Assembly (NCBI GenBank): GCA_943331005.2
Contig: CALQJX020000029.1
Span: 1-42,753 of the forward strand
Direction: 5' to 3'
DNA from: Bordetella parapertussis
Lineage (GTDB): Bacteria; Bacteroidota; Bacteroidia; Chitinophagales; Chitinophagaceae
Length of the DNA: 42,753 bases
Shown here: one piece after another, positions 10,301 to 19,066 of the stretch
Layout: every line of letters starts with the position of its first letter
Position numbering within the stretch: position 1 is the stretch's first letter
The notes under the pieces: model-generated
Databases searched by the model: none
Told to the model about the DNA's origin: nothing
What the model saw: the letters and a program-made list of their open reading frames with translations, nothing else
Position numbers and translations under genes: made by a program

Positions 10301-11008
10301 TTGATGCGTACCGAAGAGGGCAAGCGAAAATTTGTACATCCTACCTACAGAAAAAGATTTGAGATAACCGAAGCAATGGCCTATGCAGGTTCGGGTAATT
10401 ATGTGGTAGCAGACTCTCTTGCCAGCAACTTTATCAAAAGTAATCCGGCTGATTCGCTCACAGAATGGGCAAAAGCAGTAAGTGCCTACATCAAAGACAT
10501 GAAAAATGGCGGCAAACCATCGTGGTATAAAGAAGGTGTAACCTATCCAAAACCAGTTGTGGCTCGCAAAGTAACAAAAACGCCTGCTAAAGCCGAATCT
10601 GCTGCTACCCCACCATCGCCTGCTGAACCTGAAATACCCAAGTTCTTCTCATATCAGGCCGACAGTGAACATTATTGTATCCTGATTCTTCCGGGATTGG
10701 ATTCGCGCACCGGAAATCTGAAAGAAGAAATAAAGAACTTTAATACTGCTAAGTTTGCTGCTGCCAATCTGGAACTGCTGATAGATATGTATAGCATGTC
10801 GCAGAGTGTAGTAATGGTGCGCAAGTTTGTCAACGCTGCCGAGGCGAAAATTTATCTGACTGAAATAAACAATGCTGCGGCTTTGAGCAAGTATAAAGAA
10901 GGCGAGGTAAATACCTGCATCATTTCTGCCAATAACTACAGAAAAATGTTTGCTGATAAATCAGCAGAGACCTATAAGTCATTTTATACCAGCAATTACA
11001 ATAAGTAG
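7376..11008 (+). CDS. porW: PorW/SprE-like T9SS tetratricopeptide protein with long basic repeat N-terminus
   Basis: A 1210-residue exported protein. TTG at 7376 gives a signal peptide (hydrophobic core to about residue 25). A Cys lies within it, but the preceding Thr does not make a canonical lipobox. Residues about 30-290 form a Lys/Arg-rich array of imperfect 11-13-residue repeats of the type x-D-S-[IL]-K-x-x-R, predicted helical. The conserved core starts at about residue 320 (THYNYYFNANRKM, then DMYLLLGQAFYYKGNYDNAATAFRYI), with several TPR helices to about 1060. A C-terminal domain of about 120 residues (SEHYCILILP) is typical of this family. PorW/SprE is an outer-membrane-associated lipoprotein needed for T9SS function and gliding in Flavobacterium and Porphyromonas. 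An in-frame TAG lies shortly upstream of the TTG, and no ATG precedes the signal sequence. hutI follows after 44 bp. Confidence 0.82.
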   Translation: MKFRLISFIVLVFLLFTCSGSLLAQMPKKNSADSAKAARARTDSVAKARKKETENRIIARKNALDSIKTVRANAMDSATRARARKTDSLKDRREHKTDSLTRARKRITDSTAAIKKYKESKKYRDSVTRSKNVKTKAVQDKRQARMDSIQQARKHTTDSISLVRTTRTDSIKARQKTRTDSLAMVKKYKASKRYSDSVLLTRRHRMDSIKAIQKGYRDSIASVRKRSLDSAKKVRTHIMDSTKLVRTKIMDSIKAVRKSKTDSLAKKKEGKEKLAKVNEKKKLDALKLKIDLKQKKEREAWSNQTMLKKNWGPKRRLTQNSFTHYNYYFNANRKMDEAELNMRRVSKENYDSLIGLFPYDPNKDSTLFAADMDSIIRKVSVGIQIHDPRIKWSNDMYLLLGQAFYYKGNYDNAATAFRYIIASDQKSKNKKGKSANSYTKSKGAPSIVEKKKKSKLSFLQHKSVHNDAILWLARTYNTAGQIENGESVLSLLEYDDNLPQDLVGKLHVEKAFAYLKLRNYPEASKQLSEAVTDDNLPEWLRLRIAFLNGQLQMNNGDYLAAADNFEEVLNHYPKIDMDFYARKMIAYNKLMAGQGIAEAMPPLKKLLKDGKYAGQYDQVYYVLGTLSVKANENEDAVGYFSKSTTTPKASKKQKSISFAALGDVYYATGRYAYAKSAYDSAAKYSSGSKDKTIAAALQRSTGLKEISGPANTIKEQDSLLALAELSHKEQVAAARRYLRDLEKRKQDSIFNAENAATATVTEAETDKPSDGPGWYFSNPTLMSQGSSDFKRKWGNRPLTDNWRRSAAQPLSGMAKADNADGSDAEEEEAVAKKENGLPTENSLLAKIPNTQPQKDQAYKVQQKAYILLAKAYFDQLDDYKEAINTLDTLNKRFPKHTQKEEELYLRYRIAVKQNKLDLATQYSTELIKKFPQSQYVSILKPKQSESKPIDENTAEVAPFFDKTYALLMDHQYTEVLMRTEEGKRKFVHPTYRKRFEITEAMAYAGSGNYVVADSLASNFIKSNPADSLTEWAKAVSAYIKDMKNGGKPSWYKEGVTYPKPVVARKVTKTPAKAESAATPPSPAEPEIPKFFSYQADSEHYCILILPGLDSRTGNLKEEIKNFNTAKFAAANLELLIDMYSMSQSVVMVRKFVNAAEAKIYLTEINNAAALSKYKEGEVNTCIISANNYRKMFADKSAETYKSFYTSNYNK

Positions 11009-11026
11009 AAAGGTTTATACCTTTCT
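11007..11026 (+). terminator. Short hairpin between the porW-like gene and hutI
   Basis: An 8-bp perfect stem (AGAAAGGT / ACCTTTCT) with a TTAT loop begins inside the stop codon of the porW-like gene. There is no T-run after it, so it may be a weak terminator, an RNA-stabilising hairpin or chance. Confidence 0.3.
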
Positions 11027-11052
11027 GCCAAATTGCTATTACATCCACATCA

Positions 11053-12279
11053 ATGCGTACACTCATATCCAATATTAGTCAACTGCATCAGACATATACT
11101 GAAGCTGCTCCTTTCAAAATATCAGGCAAAGACATGGCTACTGTTCCACATATCAGTGATGCATGGCTGCTGATAGAAAACAAAAAGATACACAGCTTTG
11201 GCAGTATGGCATCTTTTCCTGCAGACACAAATGCCGATGAGGTTATAGATGCTACCGGCCGCATGGTTTTACCTGCCTGGTGCGATAGCCATACACATCT
11301 GGTTTTTGCAGCTGCCAGAGATGTAGAATTTGTGGACCGGATAAAAGGCGTGAGCTATGAAGAAATAGCCAGACGTGGCGGAGGTATACTGAACTCTGCC
11401 CGGAAACTGAATGAGATGGATGAAAATGCCCTGTTTGAGCAAAGTCTGGAAAGACTATACAAAGTTATGGCTCAGGGCACAGGTGCTATAGAAATAAAAA
11501 GCGGATACGGACTAAGCCTGGCGGGTGAACTGAAAATGCTACGGGTCATTCGCAGATTGAAGGAAAGTGTACCCATTCCGGTAAAAGCAACTTTTCTGGC
11601 TGCACATGCCTACCCACAGGAATACAAGCAAAACAAAGAAGGTTATGTGCAGCTGATAATAGATACCATGCTTCCCCGTGTAGCACATGAAGGATTGGCT
11701 GATTATATGGATGTGTTTTGTGAAGAAGGATTCTTTGGTGTGGCCGAAACTGAACGACTGCTGGAGGCTGGCTGGAAATACGGACTGAAACCGAAGATAC
11801 ATGCCAACCAGCTGCATTATTCAGGAGGGGTGCAGACAGGGGTAAAACACCATGCCCTGAGCGTAGACCACCTGGAGTGTGTGGGAGAGGCAGAGATAGC
11901 TGCGCTGAAAGAGGGAAACACAATGCCTGTTTTGTTGCCGGCTGCGGCCTTCTTTCTGGGTATACAGTACCAACCTGCCAGAAAAATAATAGATGCGGGT
12001 TTGCCGGTTTGTCTGGCTACCGACTACAATCCCGGCTCTTGCCCATCGGGCAATGTGCCGCTGCTGCTTTCTATTGCCTGCACCCAACTAAAGATGACAC
12101 CTGAAGAGGCTGTACATGCGGTGACCATAAATGGAGCTGCAGCTATGGAGCTGGAACAGGAACTGGGCACTATAAGCCCGGGCAAAACAGCCAATCTCAT
12201 CATTACGCAACCAATAACATCGCTGGCTCACATTCCTTATGACTTTGGCAACAACCCGGTTCACAGACTTATCTGCTGA
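11053..12279 (+). CDS. hutI: Imidazolonepropionase
   Basis: The 408-residue protein has the length and motifs of HutI, the amidohydrolase-superfamily metalloenzyme that opens the imidazolone ring in histidine degradation to give N-formimino-glutamate. Seen are the metal ligands in DSHTHLVFAA (His80, His82), the substrate-loop motif SYEEIARRGGGI, IEIKSGYGL, KIHANQLHYSGG with a further His ligand, and LATDYNPGSCPSGN with the metal/catalytic Asp. The ATG at 11053 gives a normal N-terminus. No hutH, hutU or formimidoylglutamate-processing gene lies in the window, so the rest of the pathway must be elsewhere. A downstream amino acid permease at 12428 might supply substrate, but that link is only positional. 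Confidence 0.95.
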   Translation: MRTLISNISQLHQTYTEAAPFKISGKDMATVPHISDAWLLIENKKIHSFGSMASFPADTNADEVIDATGRMVLPAWCDSHTHLVFAAARDVEFVDRIKGVSYEEIARRGGGILNSARKLNEMDENALFEQSLERLYKVMAQGTGAIEIKSGYGLSLAGELKMLRVIRRLKESVPIPVKATFLAAHAYPQEYKQNKEGYVQLIIDTMLPRVAHEGLADYMDVFCEEGFFGVAETERLLEAGWKYGLKPKIHANQLHYSGGVQTGVKHHALSVDHLECVGEAEIAALKEGNTMPVLLPAAAFFLGIQYQPARKIIDAGLPVCLATDYNPGSCPSGNVPLLLSIACTQLKMTPEEAVHAVTINGAAAMELEQELGTISPGKTANLIITQPITSLAHIPYDFGNNPVHRLIC

Positions 12280-12427
12280 TAAGATCTACTTAGATAAATA
12301 GTAATGGAATTGTAATAATGCTACATATGGACGGACTGAAATGTTTCTACATGTAATAAGGCATGAGCGGACGCATGGAGTAATCAAGTTATTAACTATC
12401 TTAGCCCTTTAGCTACAAAACTCTCTT

Positions 12428-13909
12428 ATGGGTGTATTTACAAAAAAACCGATCAGCAAACTGATCATCGATTCTTCTGACGGTGAAAAGAGTCTGAAAA
12501 GAACACTAAGCGCGGGCAACCTTGTGGCCCTGGGTATAGGAGCCATTATAGGTGCAGGTCTGTTTGTGCGTACGGCTGCTGCTGCTGCCAACAATGCCGG
12601 TCCGTCTGTGACCATAGGTTTTGTGGTGGCCGCCATAGGTTGTGCACTTGCCGGCCTTTGTTATGCAGAATTTGCATCTATGATACCTATTGCAGGAAGT
12701 GCCTATACGTACTCCTATGCAACAATGGGCGAACTGGTAGCATGGATAATAGGTTGGGATCTTGTGCTGGAATATGCGGTAGGTGCCGCCACTGTGGGCA
12801 TTGCCTGGAGTGAATACCTGAATAAACTGCTGGAGATCTTCGGGTGGCATATACCCTATCGGTGGTCCCATTCGCCCTTTGAAGTCTGTGACGGTATGGG
12901 TTCTTTCGTTGGTGAAGCAGGTGCACACGGCATCATGAACATTCCGGCACTCTTCATCATACTGATGCTGACCATGCTGCTGATACGTGGCACTAAGGAA
13001 TCGGCATTTGTAAATGGCATCATTGTTATATCTAAGGTAGCAATAGTAGTGCTGTTCATAGTACTTGGCTGGAGCTATATGAACCCTGCCAACCATGCAA
13101 ATTACATTCCTGAACCAACCAAATTCATTGATGCTCAGGGAGTTTCACATAATTATGGTGGCATATGGGGTATATTGGGGGCTGCAGGAGTGGTATTCTT
13201 CGCCTTTATTGGTTTCGATGCGGTATCTACTGCCGCTCAGGAAGCCAAGAATCCTAAAAAAGATATGCCTATTGGTATATTGGGTTCACTGGTCATATGT
13301 ACCATTCTGTACATCCTTTTTGCACACGTACTTACCGGTGTAGCACCAGTAAATGACTTCCGAACGCAGGGTAAAGAAGCATCTGTAGCCTATGCTATCA
13401 AGAACTACATGGCCGGATATGGCTGGCTTGCCAACCTGGTAACAGTAGCTATTCTCTTCGGTTTCTCTTCTGTGATACTAGTTATGCTCATGGGACAGTC
13501 GCGCGTATTCTACTCTATGAGCCGCGACGGGCTGGTACCAAAAGTATTCTCTGATCTGCATCCTAAATATCATACGCCACATAAATCTAACTGGATATTC
13601 CTTGCGTTGGTAGGTGGCTTTGCTGCATTTGTTCCCGGAGATATAGTTGGAGATATGACCAGTATCGGTACCCTATTCGCCTTTATACTGGTATGTGCAG
13701 GTGTATGGATACTGAGAATAACAGATCCGGAAATTCAAAGGCAATTCAAAGTGCCTATGGTACCTGTAGTATCAACACTTGGTATTATAGTTTGTGGTGC
13801 AATGATAGCCGGACTGGGCTGGACCAACTGGGCGCGACTGGGCGTTTGGCTTGCAATAGGATTGGTTATATATTTCGGATACAGTAGAAAAAACAGCAAA
13901 TTACAGTAG
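12428..13909 (+). CDS. APC-superfamily amino acid permease
   Basis: A 493-residue integral membrane protein with about 12 or more hydrophobic helices. It begins with a short cytosolic stretch followed by LVALGIGAIIGAGLFVRT (around residues 32-49), the glycine-rich unwound first helix that binds substrate in APC transporters. EYAVGAATVGIAWSEYL and FFAFIGFDAVSTAAQEAKNPKKDMP also mark the family, and the latter resembles cationic amino acid transporters (CAT/YfnA type). It probably imports an amino acid by H+ symport; the substrate cannot be read from the sequence. It is separated from hutI by 148 bp with no clear promoter or terminator. Confidence 0.92.
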   Translation: MGVFTKKPISKLIIDSSDGEKSLKRTLSAGNLVALGIGAIIGAGLFVRTAAAAANNAGPSVTIGFVVAAIGCALAGLCYAEFASMIPIAGSAYTYSYATMGELVAWIIGWDLVLEYAVGAATVGIAWSEYLNKLLEIFGWHIPYRWSHSPFEVCDGMGSFVGEAGAHGIMNIPALFIILMLTMLLIRGTKESAFVNGIIVISKVAIVVLFIVLGWSYMNPANHANYIPEPTKFIDAQGVSHNYGGIWGILGAAGVVFFAFIGFDAVSTAAQEAKNPKKDMPIGILGSLVICTILYILFAHVLTGVAPVNDFRTQGKEASVAYAIKNYMAGYGWLANLVTVAILFGFSSVILVMLMGQSRVFYSMSRDGLVPKVFSDLHPKYHTPHKSNWIFLALVGGFAAFVPGDIVGDMTSIGTLFAFILVCAGVWILRITDPEIQRQFKVPMVPVVSTLGIIVCGAMIAGLGWTNWARLGVWLAIGLVIYFGYSRKNSKLQ

Positions 13910-13992
13910 ATTATTTTTATCTTTACCTTAATTAATACGTTTACGGCATGTGAACGAAATAAACACAGATTTAAATAATTAAATATTAAAAA

Positions 13993-14391
13993 TTGCTGAC
14001 CGGGTTAAAGATATTAGTAGCTGAAGATAACTCCCTGAACCAGAAGATCGCCAATTTCATGCTATCTAAAAATGGTGTGCTGTCAAAAACTGTATCGAAC
14101 GGTGAAGAAGCTATTGAAGCCCTGAGAAATGAAACCTATGACCTTGTGTTGATGGACATTCAGATGCCCCTGATGGATGGCATTGAAGCTACACAACACA
14201 TTCGTAATGTTATGAAGAAGGATGTTCCTATCATTGCTCTTTCCGCCAGTTGTTTTGAAGATGAATTGAAAAAATGTTTAGAAAGCGGAATGGATGCATA
14301 TATTGTAAAACCAATAGACATCATTAAGCTTCAGGAAATAGTTGCAACGCTCATTAAAGAAAACAAGATAAAGTCCGAAAGCACCATATGA
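13993..14391 (+). CDS. Stand-alone response regulator receiver (REC) protein
   Basis: The 132-residue protein is a single REC domain with acidic pocket residues in VAEDN (Glu11, Asp12), phospho-acceptor Asp55 in LVLMDIQMPLMDG, a Ser in IIALSAS at the Thr/Ser switch position and Lys in IVKPID. Such CheY-like receivers without an output domain relay phosphate. The start is a TTG at 13993; an in-frame TAA lies just upstream and no ATG fits. The stop overlaps the Hpt gene start (ATGA), so the pair is translationally coupled. The LMDIQMPLMDGIEAT form is typical of REC domains cut from hybrid histidine kinases, which suggests the pair once belonged to, or still serves, a hybrid kinase encoded elsewhere. 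Confidence 0.9.
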   Translation: MLTGLKILVAEDNSLNQKIANFMLSKNGVLSKTVSNGEEAIEALRNETYDLVLMDIQMPLMDGIEATQHIRNVMKKDVPIIALSASCFEDELKKCLESGMDAYIVKPIDIIKLQEIVATLIKENKIKSESTI

Positions 14392-14759
14392 AGTCGCCTT
14401 TATTAGATCTCAGCTATTTATTTGAAATTTCTTTTGGTGACCCGAAATATGTGTTCGATGTTCTGACCCTTTTCATTGAGACCTTTCCTCCAGGATTGGC
14501 TAATCTGGAAAAACTGATCAGGGAAACAGACGACTTTGATGCAATACACAAACAGGCACATACATTAAAATCAAGCTCCAGCATTATTCGCATAAGAGGA
14601 GTGTATGAGGACATTACAGCTATAGATATGCTGTCCAGAGGAGGTTCCGGCAAAGAAGAGATCATCTCCAGACTGGATAATGTAATGTTCAACTTCAAGA
14701 AAGCACTACCTCTGATACAAGCAGAACGCGGTAGAAACAAACCGCAGAACGAACTGTAA
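14388..14759 (+). CDS. Histidine phosphotransfer (Hpt) domain protein
   Basis: This 123-residue protein is predicted all-helical with the Hpt signature AHTLKSSSSIIR; the phospho-accepting His is residue 58, followed by the conserved Lys and Ser. It shares a 4-bp ATGA overlap with the upstream REC gene. Together they form a minimal REC-Hpt relay of the kind normally joined to a hybrid histidine kinase. No kinase lies next to them; the nearest kinase genes are at 25683-28932 on the other strand. A charged tail (ERGRNKPQNEL) ends the protein. Its 3' end lies 21 bp from the convergent prenyl synthase gene, with no terminator seen between them. Confidence 0.88.
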   Translation: MKSPLLDLSYLFEISFGDPKYVFDVLTLFIETFPPGLANLEKLIRETDDFDAIHKQAHTLKSSSSIIRIRGVYEDITAIDMLSRGGSGKEEIISRLDNVMFNFKKALPLIQAERGRNKPQNEL

Positions 14760-14780
14760 TTATTCAGGTATACCCAGAGT

Positions 14781-15746
14781 CTACTTATCGCGTTGCAATA
14801 AATAACCAGCCAGTTCGCTGAGTGGTTTTTTACGCACCGATGGTATTGCCAGCTCTTCCAGATTGAGGTACGCTAACTCACTGTAATGAGCAGCAGCTTC
14901 CCTGCAAGCCACATCGGCTCCGGTAGCTCTGAAGAGCGCCAGCATACGCTGCACCTTATCTGCAGGTTCACTGTGCAGCAATTCTTCTATTTCGCTTCGC
15001 TGTGCATCGTTTGCCTTTTCTATAGCGGTTATGAGCAGACAGGTCTTTTTATTGGCCAGTATGTCACCGCCATTTTGTTTACCCAATTTATCTGTATCAC
15101 CAAAAGCATCGAGATAGTCGTCCTGCAACTGAAAAGCGATACCCATATCCTTTCCGAACTCGTATAACTTATTGGCATTGTCGCCAAGGGCGCCACAGGA
15201 AATTGCACCCATTTTGAGGCTGCACGCCAGCAATACAGATGTTTTGAGCGTGATCATATGAATGTACTCATCTATGCTCACGTCTTTGCGGGTCTCAAAA
15301 TCCATATCCAGCTGCTGACCTTCGCATACCTCTATGGCAGTACGATTGAATACATGCATCATCTGTGGTAATGACTTACTCACTTTGGCCAGCTCGTCAT
15401 AGGCATAGATACACATCACATCTCCGCTTAGGATACCAGTGGTAAGTCCGTATTTATGATGTACAGTAGGCTGACCACGCCTGAGCGGTGCCTTGTCCAT
15501 GATGTCATCGTGAATAAGGGTAAAGTTGTGAAACAACTCCACCGCAGCAGCAGCATGCCATACGTCTTCATGTATTTCGCCGAATAGCTCTGCAGCCATA
15601 AGACAGACAACTGGCCTGATGCGCTTGCCACCGATCCCCAAAAGGTATCGGCAGGGATCATATAGGGTGCCGGGTGCAGCCGGAAAAGGCAATGTACCCG
15701 AAAAACGTTCTTCAAATGCGGTTACGAGGTTGGCAAATGACTGCAT
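14781..15746 (-). CDS. Short-chain polyprenyl diphosphate synthase (probable FPP/GGPP synthase)
   Basis: The 321-residue trans-prenyltransferase adds isopentenyl diphosphate units to an allylic primer. The motifs seen are GGKRIRPV (residues 39-46), the first Asp-rich motif DDIMD (80-84) followed by RRGQPTVH, and the second, QLQDDYLDAFGD (Asp209, Asp210, Asp213). Phe75, five residues before the first Asp, is a bulky residue of the kind that limits chain length in type I GGPP synthases, so a C15-C20 product is likely. The protein would feed carotenoid, quinone or undecaprenyl pathways. The ATG lies 2 bp after the stop of rnr, so the two are co-transcribed. Confidence 0.92.
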   Translation of the reverse strand: MQSFANLVTAFEERFSGTLPFPAAPGTLYDPCRYLLGIGGKRIRPVVCLMAAELFGEIHEDVWHAAAAVELFHNFTLIHDDIMDKAPLRRGQPTVHHKYGLTTGILSGDVMCIYAYDELAKVSKSLPQMMHVFNRTAIEVCEGQQLDMDFETRKDVSIDEYIHMITLKTSVLLACSLKMGAISCGALGDNANKLYEFGKDMGIAFQLQDDYLDAFGDTDKLGKQNGGDILANKKTCLLITAIEKANDAQRSEIEELLHSEPADKVQRMLALFRATGADVACREAAAHYSELAYLNLEELAIPSVRKKPLSELAGYLLQRDK

Positions 15747-15748
15747 TA

Positions 15749-17797
15749 TTACTTCTTTCTTTTTATTTGTTTGCTTTTGTTTTTCTTATCGTCTTTTTTG
15801 CGACCGGGCGCAGGCGCCATGTGGCGTTTGCGACCTGTCATTACAGGGGCTACAGCCAATGTGTAGTCGATCTGACGTTTTGCCAGATTGGCTGCGGCTA
15901 CACGTACTTTCACTTTGTCGCCCATGGCAAAACGCAAGCCTGTACTGCGTCCCACCAATGCATATTCGCTCTCACGGAATTCGAAATAATCAAAATCTGC
16001 CAGATCGTTCACAGACACCATGCCTTCGCACTTATGCGCTACGGTCTCGGCCCAGAAACCAAAGGTAGCAACACCACTGATAACTGCATCAAATTCATCG
16101 CCCACATAATCCTGCATGAACTCGACCTGCTTGTATTTGTTGGCAGTGCGCTCTGTTTCCATAGCACGGCGTTCCTGATCGGAGCAGTGACGACACTGCG
16201 CCTCCAGCTGCTTGATGGGGTGAATATCCTTCTCCAGACACTGGAACAATATGCGGTGCACCAGCACATCGGGATAACGGCGGATGGGCGATGTGAAATG
16301 ACAATAATGCGCAAAACCCAATCCGTAGTGACCAATGTTCTCGGTTGTATATACCGCCTTAGACATGGTCCGGATGCCCAGTTGTTCCAGTACATGCTGC
16401 TCGGGTTTGCCCTGTACGGTCTCCAGCATCTTGTTGAAAGAGCGGGCAATGCTATCCGCTGAGGAGAGATCGAACCGCACACCGAAGTTGCCTGCGAACA
16501 TGGTAAACAGTTTCAGTTTGTCTTCATCGGGCACATCGTGTACACGATAAGGGAACGGAACCGGTTTGTCTTTGTATATGATGCCGCCTACATACTCTGC
16601 TATAGTGCGGTTGGCCAGCAGCATGAACTCTTCTATGAGCTGATGCGCCTGCTTACTTTCTTTGATAACTATACCTATCGGCTTGCCCGTCTCATCGAGC
16701 TTGAAGCGTACCTCCTGCGAAGAAAAATTGATAGCACCTTTCTTGAAACGCTCTGCACGTATGCTCTGCGCCATTTCATTCAGTATCAGTAATTCTTTGG
16801 CATTATCGCCATCAGCACCTTCTATTATTTCCTGCACCTCTTCGTAGGCATACCTGCGATCGGAGTGAATGACCGTTTTGGCAATGTGATGTTCTTTTAC
16901 CTTACCCTCCTTGTTTAGTACAAATATCACCGAAAAGGTGTACTTCTCTTCGTTTGGGCGCAGCGAACATAATTCGTTGGAAAGGCGTTCGGGCAACATG
17001 GGCGATACCCTATCCGGCAGATATACACTGGTAGCGCGGCGATATGCCTCTTTATCCAAAGCACTATCCGGAGCTATGTAATGGCTCACATCGGCAATAT
17101 GCACCCCTACTTCATAAAGGCCACCTTTCAGCGCCTTGAATGATATGGCGTCATCAAAATCCTTAGCATCTACCGGGTCTATGGTCACTGTGAGTGTGCT
17201 ACGCATATCCAGCCGCTTCTTTATCTCGGCCTTGTCTACCCCTTCAGGGTAGCGGGCAGCATCTTCCAACACATCGTCGGGAAAGGCAAGCGGGAAACCA
17301 TTCTCTACCAGCAAACCCAGCATGGCCTGTTCATTTACAGACTCGTTGGTGAGTACACTCACTATCTCGCCAACAGGGTTCTTGGTCTTGCCGGTCCACT
17401 CTACTATACGGGCTATGGCAGTATCGCCATGGTGCGCTCCGTTGAGCAGGTGCAGCGGCACATAAATATCCACGGGTATCTTTTCGCTATCGGGCACCAG
17501 GAAGGCAAAATGAGGATGCACCTCTACCCTTCCGCTGAACTCTGATTGTTTGCGCCGCACCACATCTATTATCTCCCCCTCGGGGCGCTTATTGTTGTCT
17601 TTATAGCCACGCACCTCTACCCTTACTTCATCACCGTCAAGCGCGTTCAGCATCCTTTCGCGCTTCACCATGATATCCTGGTCCTGACCATCCACTACCA
17701 CAAACCCCATTCCACTGCGGGTCACTTCCAATCTGCCTTTGAACACTTGTTTGCCGGCATCGGGATTCTTACTATTCTTCGTCGTTTTCTTTGGCAT
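15749..17797 (-). CDS. rnr: Ribonuclease R
   Basis: A 682-residue 3'-5' exoribonuclease of the RNB family, shorter than E. coli RNase R (about 813 residues) but normal for Bacteroidota. Cold-shock-like OB domains lie N-terminally (about 18-190). The RNB catalytic core holds the Mg2+-binding Asp cluster IDPVDAKDFDDA (206-217), then HIADVSHYI and HYCHFTSPIRRYPD. An S1 RNA-binding domain follows (about 575-655), ending in a very basic tail rich in Lys that probably helps degrade structured RNA. The start is an ATG at 17795-17797, followed by a basic N-terminus. It precedes the prenyl synthase gene in one transcription unit. Confidence 0.96.
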   Translation of the reverse strand: MPKKTTKNSKNPDAGKQVFKGRLEVTRSGMGFVVVDGQDQDIMVKRERMLNALDGDEVRVEVRGYKDNNKRPEGEIIDVVRRKQSEFSGRVEVHPHFAFLVPDSEKIPVDIYVPLHLLNGAHHGDTAIARIVEWTGKTKNPVGEIVSVLTNESVNEQAMLGLLVENGFPLAFPDDVLEDAARYPEGVDKAEIKKRLDMRSTLTVTIDPVDAKDFDDAISFKALKGGLYEVGVHIADVSHYIAPDSALDKEAYRRATSVYLPDRVSPMLPERLSNELCSLRPNEEKYTFSVIFVLNKEGKVKEHHIAKTVIHSDRRYAYEEVQEIIEGADGDNAKELLILNEMAQSIRAERFKKGAINFSSQEVRFKLDETGKPIGIVIKESKQAHQLIEEFMLLANRTIAEYVGGIIYKDKPVPFPYRVHDVPDEDKLKLFTMFAGNFGVRFDLSSADSIARSFNKMLETVQGKPEQHVLEQLGIRTMSKAVYTTENIGHYGLGFAHYCHFTSPIRRYPDVLVHRILFQCLEKDIHPIKQLEAQCRHCSDQERRAMETERTANKYKQVEFMQDYVGDEFDAVISGVATFGFWAETVAHKCEGMVSVNDLADFDYFEFRESEYALVGRSTGLRFAMGDKVKVRVAAANLAKRQIDYTLAVAPVMTGRKRHMAPAPGRKKDDKKNKSKQIKRKK

Positions 17798-17856
17798 TTA
17801 ATATTGTTCTTCCTATAAAGGTAAGGTGAAATAGCGTAGGAACAGGCCGGGCCGTA

Positions 17857-18783
17857 TTACCATTTCTTTTCTATGCTCTCCAGAATGGATACATAATTCA
17901 CATAGCGTTCCTCAGCAATACGCCCATCGGCCACAGCCTGCTTCACTGCACAACCAGGCTCATTCATGTGCTGGCAGTTATTAAATCGGCAATGCTGCAA
18001 CTCGGTGCGCAACTCGGGAAAGTAGTGCGAAAGCAACTCGCGTTCTATGTCTATGAGCCCGAATTCCTTGACTCCGGGCGTATCTATGATGCAACCACCA
18101 CCCGGCAGATCGAACATCTCTGCAAAGGTAGTAGTATGCTGCCCCTTGCCGCTCCAGCCCGAAACCACATTGGTGCGGATATCGATACCGGGAATAAGCT
18201 GATTGATGAGTGTGCTCTTGCCAACCCCTGAATGACCGCTAAAAAGAGTGACCTTGTTGCTTAGCAGATCTATAAGCGGGGTGAGCGTAGCCGGGTCTGT
18301 AGCCACTACCGGGAATACCATATAGCCTGCCTTTGTATAGATCTCTGTCCAGTTGGCCAGTATATCCATGTGCTTGGGCTTCAGTATATCGGTCTTGTTT
18401 ATTACAATAATAGCTGGTATATGATATGCTTCGGCTGTTACCAGAAACCGATCAATGAACCCTGTTGATGTGCGGGGATCGGCTATTGAAGCTACCAGTA
18501 ATGCCATATCAACATTGGCTGCAATAATGTGCTTCTGCATGGGATTGTGCGGAGATACCCTGACCATATAGTTGCGACGGGGAGCCACATTGCTTATGAT
18601 GGCTGTTTTTACCACATCGTCTTCAGGCTCGTAAATAACAGTATCGCCTACAGCAACCGGATTGGTAGATGAAATTTCTCCGTCTATCTTTAGTTTCCCC
18701 TTTATACGCGCATTCCACGTAGTACCATCGGCAGCCCTTACGGCATACCAGCTACCTGTAGACTTATATACTATTCCCTCCAT
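17857..18783 (-). CDS. rsgA: Ribosome biogenesis GTPase RsgA
   Basis: This 308-residue circularly permuted GTPase acts in maturation of the 30S ribosomal subunit. It has an N-terminal OB fold (about 1-70), then the permuted motif order: G4 INKTD (residues 128-132) before G1 GHSGVGKS (183-190) and G3 DTPG (234-237). The C-terminal zinc site is formed by Cys265, Cys270, His272 and Cys278 in CRFNNCQHMNEPGC. The start is an ATG at 18781-18783. A -7-like box TACATTTG (18799-18806, minus strand) lies just upstream, without a convincing -33 element. It is 59 bp upstream of rnr on the same strand, and both are RNA/ribosome maintenance genes. Confidence 0.96.
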   Translation of the reverse strand: MEGIVYKSTGSWYAVRAADGTTWNARIKGKLKIDGEISSTNPVAVGDTVIYEPEDDVVKTAIISNVAPRRNYMVRVSPHNPMQKHIIAANVDMALLVASIADPRTSTGFIDRFLVTAEAYHIPAIIVINKTDILKPKHMDILANWTEIYTKAGYMVFPVVATDPATLTPLIDLLSNKVTLFSGHSGVGKSTLINQLIPGIDIRTNVVSGWSGKGQHTTTFAEMFDLPGGGCIIDTPGVKEFGLIDIERELLSHYFPELRTELQHCRFNNCQHMNEPGCAVKQAVADGRIAEERYVNYVSILESIEKKW

Positions 18784-18865
18784 GCTGTGTTACAGACCCA
18801 AATGTAAATGGAAATTTCTATTAAATCATAAAGACAGTGCTACAGCCGCTCACCCTGGCAATAAG

Positions 18866-19066
18866 TTACCTTGCGTGCAACATAACTGCGGTATCTGTAA
18901 CTATCTGCTCCTTCACTGTGTCTTTTGCCGCGCTTTTGCATCCTTTCATAAAGCCGGAATTGTAAAGGACCGGTATGCCTATTACTATGGTCACTATAAT
19001 TACAGCCAGACTGGTCTTTCTGATGATCTTTGTTCGGATCTGTCTGCGGGCTGCTACGTCGTTCAT
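18866..19066 (-). CDS. Possible small single-pass membrane protein
   Basis: A 66-residue frame from an ATG at 19064-19066. It has a basic N-terminus (ARRQIRTKIIRK), one strongly hydrophobic helix (SLAVIIVTIVIGIPVLY) and a polar C-terminal part. Positive-inside charge suggests a cytosolic N-terminus. It lies 82 bp upstream of rsgA on the same strand. I do not recognise a family. The distribution of charges around the helix looks gene-like, but the frame is short enough to be chance. Confidence 0.4.
   Translation of the reverse strand: MNDVAARRQIRTKIIRKTSLAVIIVTIVIGIPVLYNSGFMKGCKSAAKDTVKEQIVTDTAVMLHAR

Noticed and set aside
11053..13909. hutI plus permease as a histidine-utilisation cluster
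   Set aside because: No hutH, hutU or formimidoylglutamase gene is present and the permease motifs do not indicate histidine.
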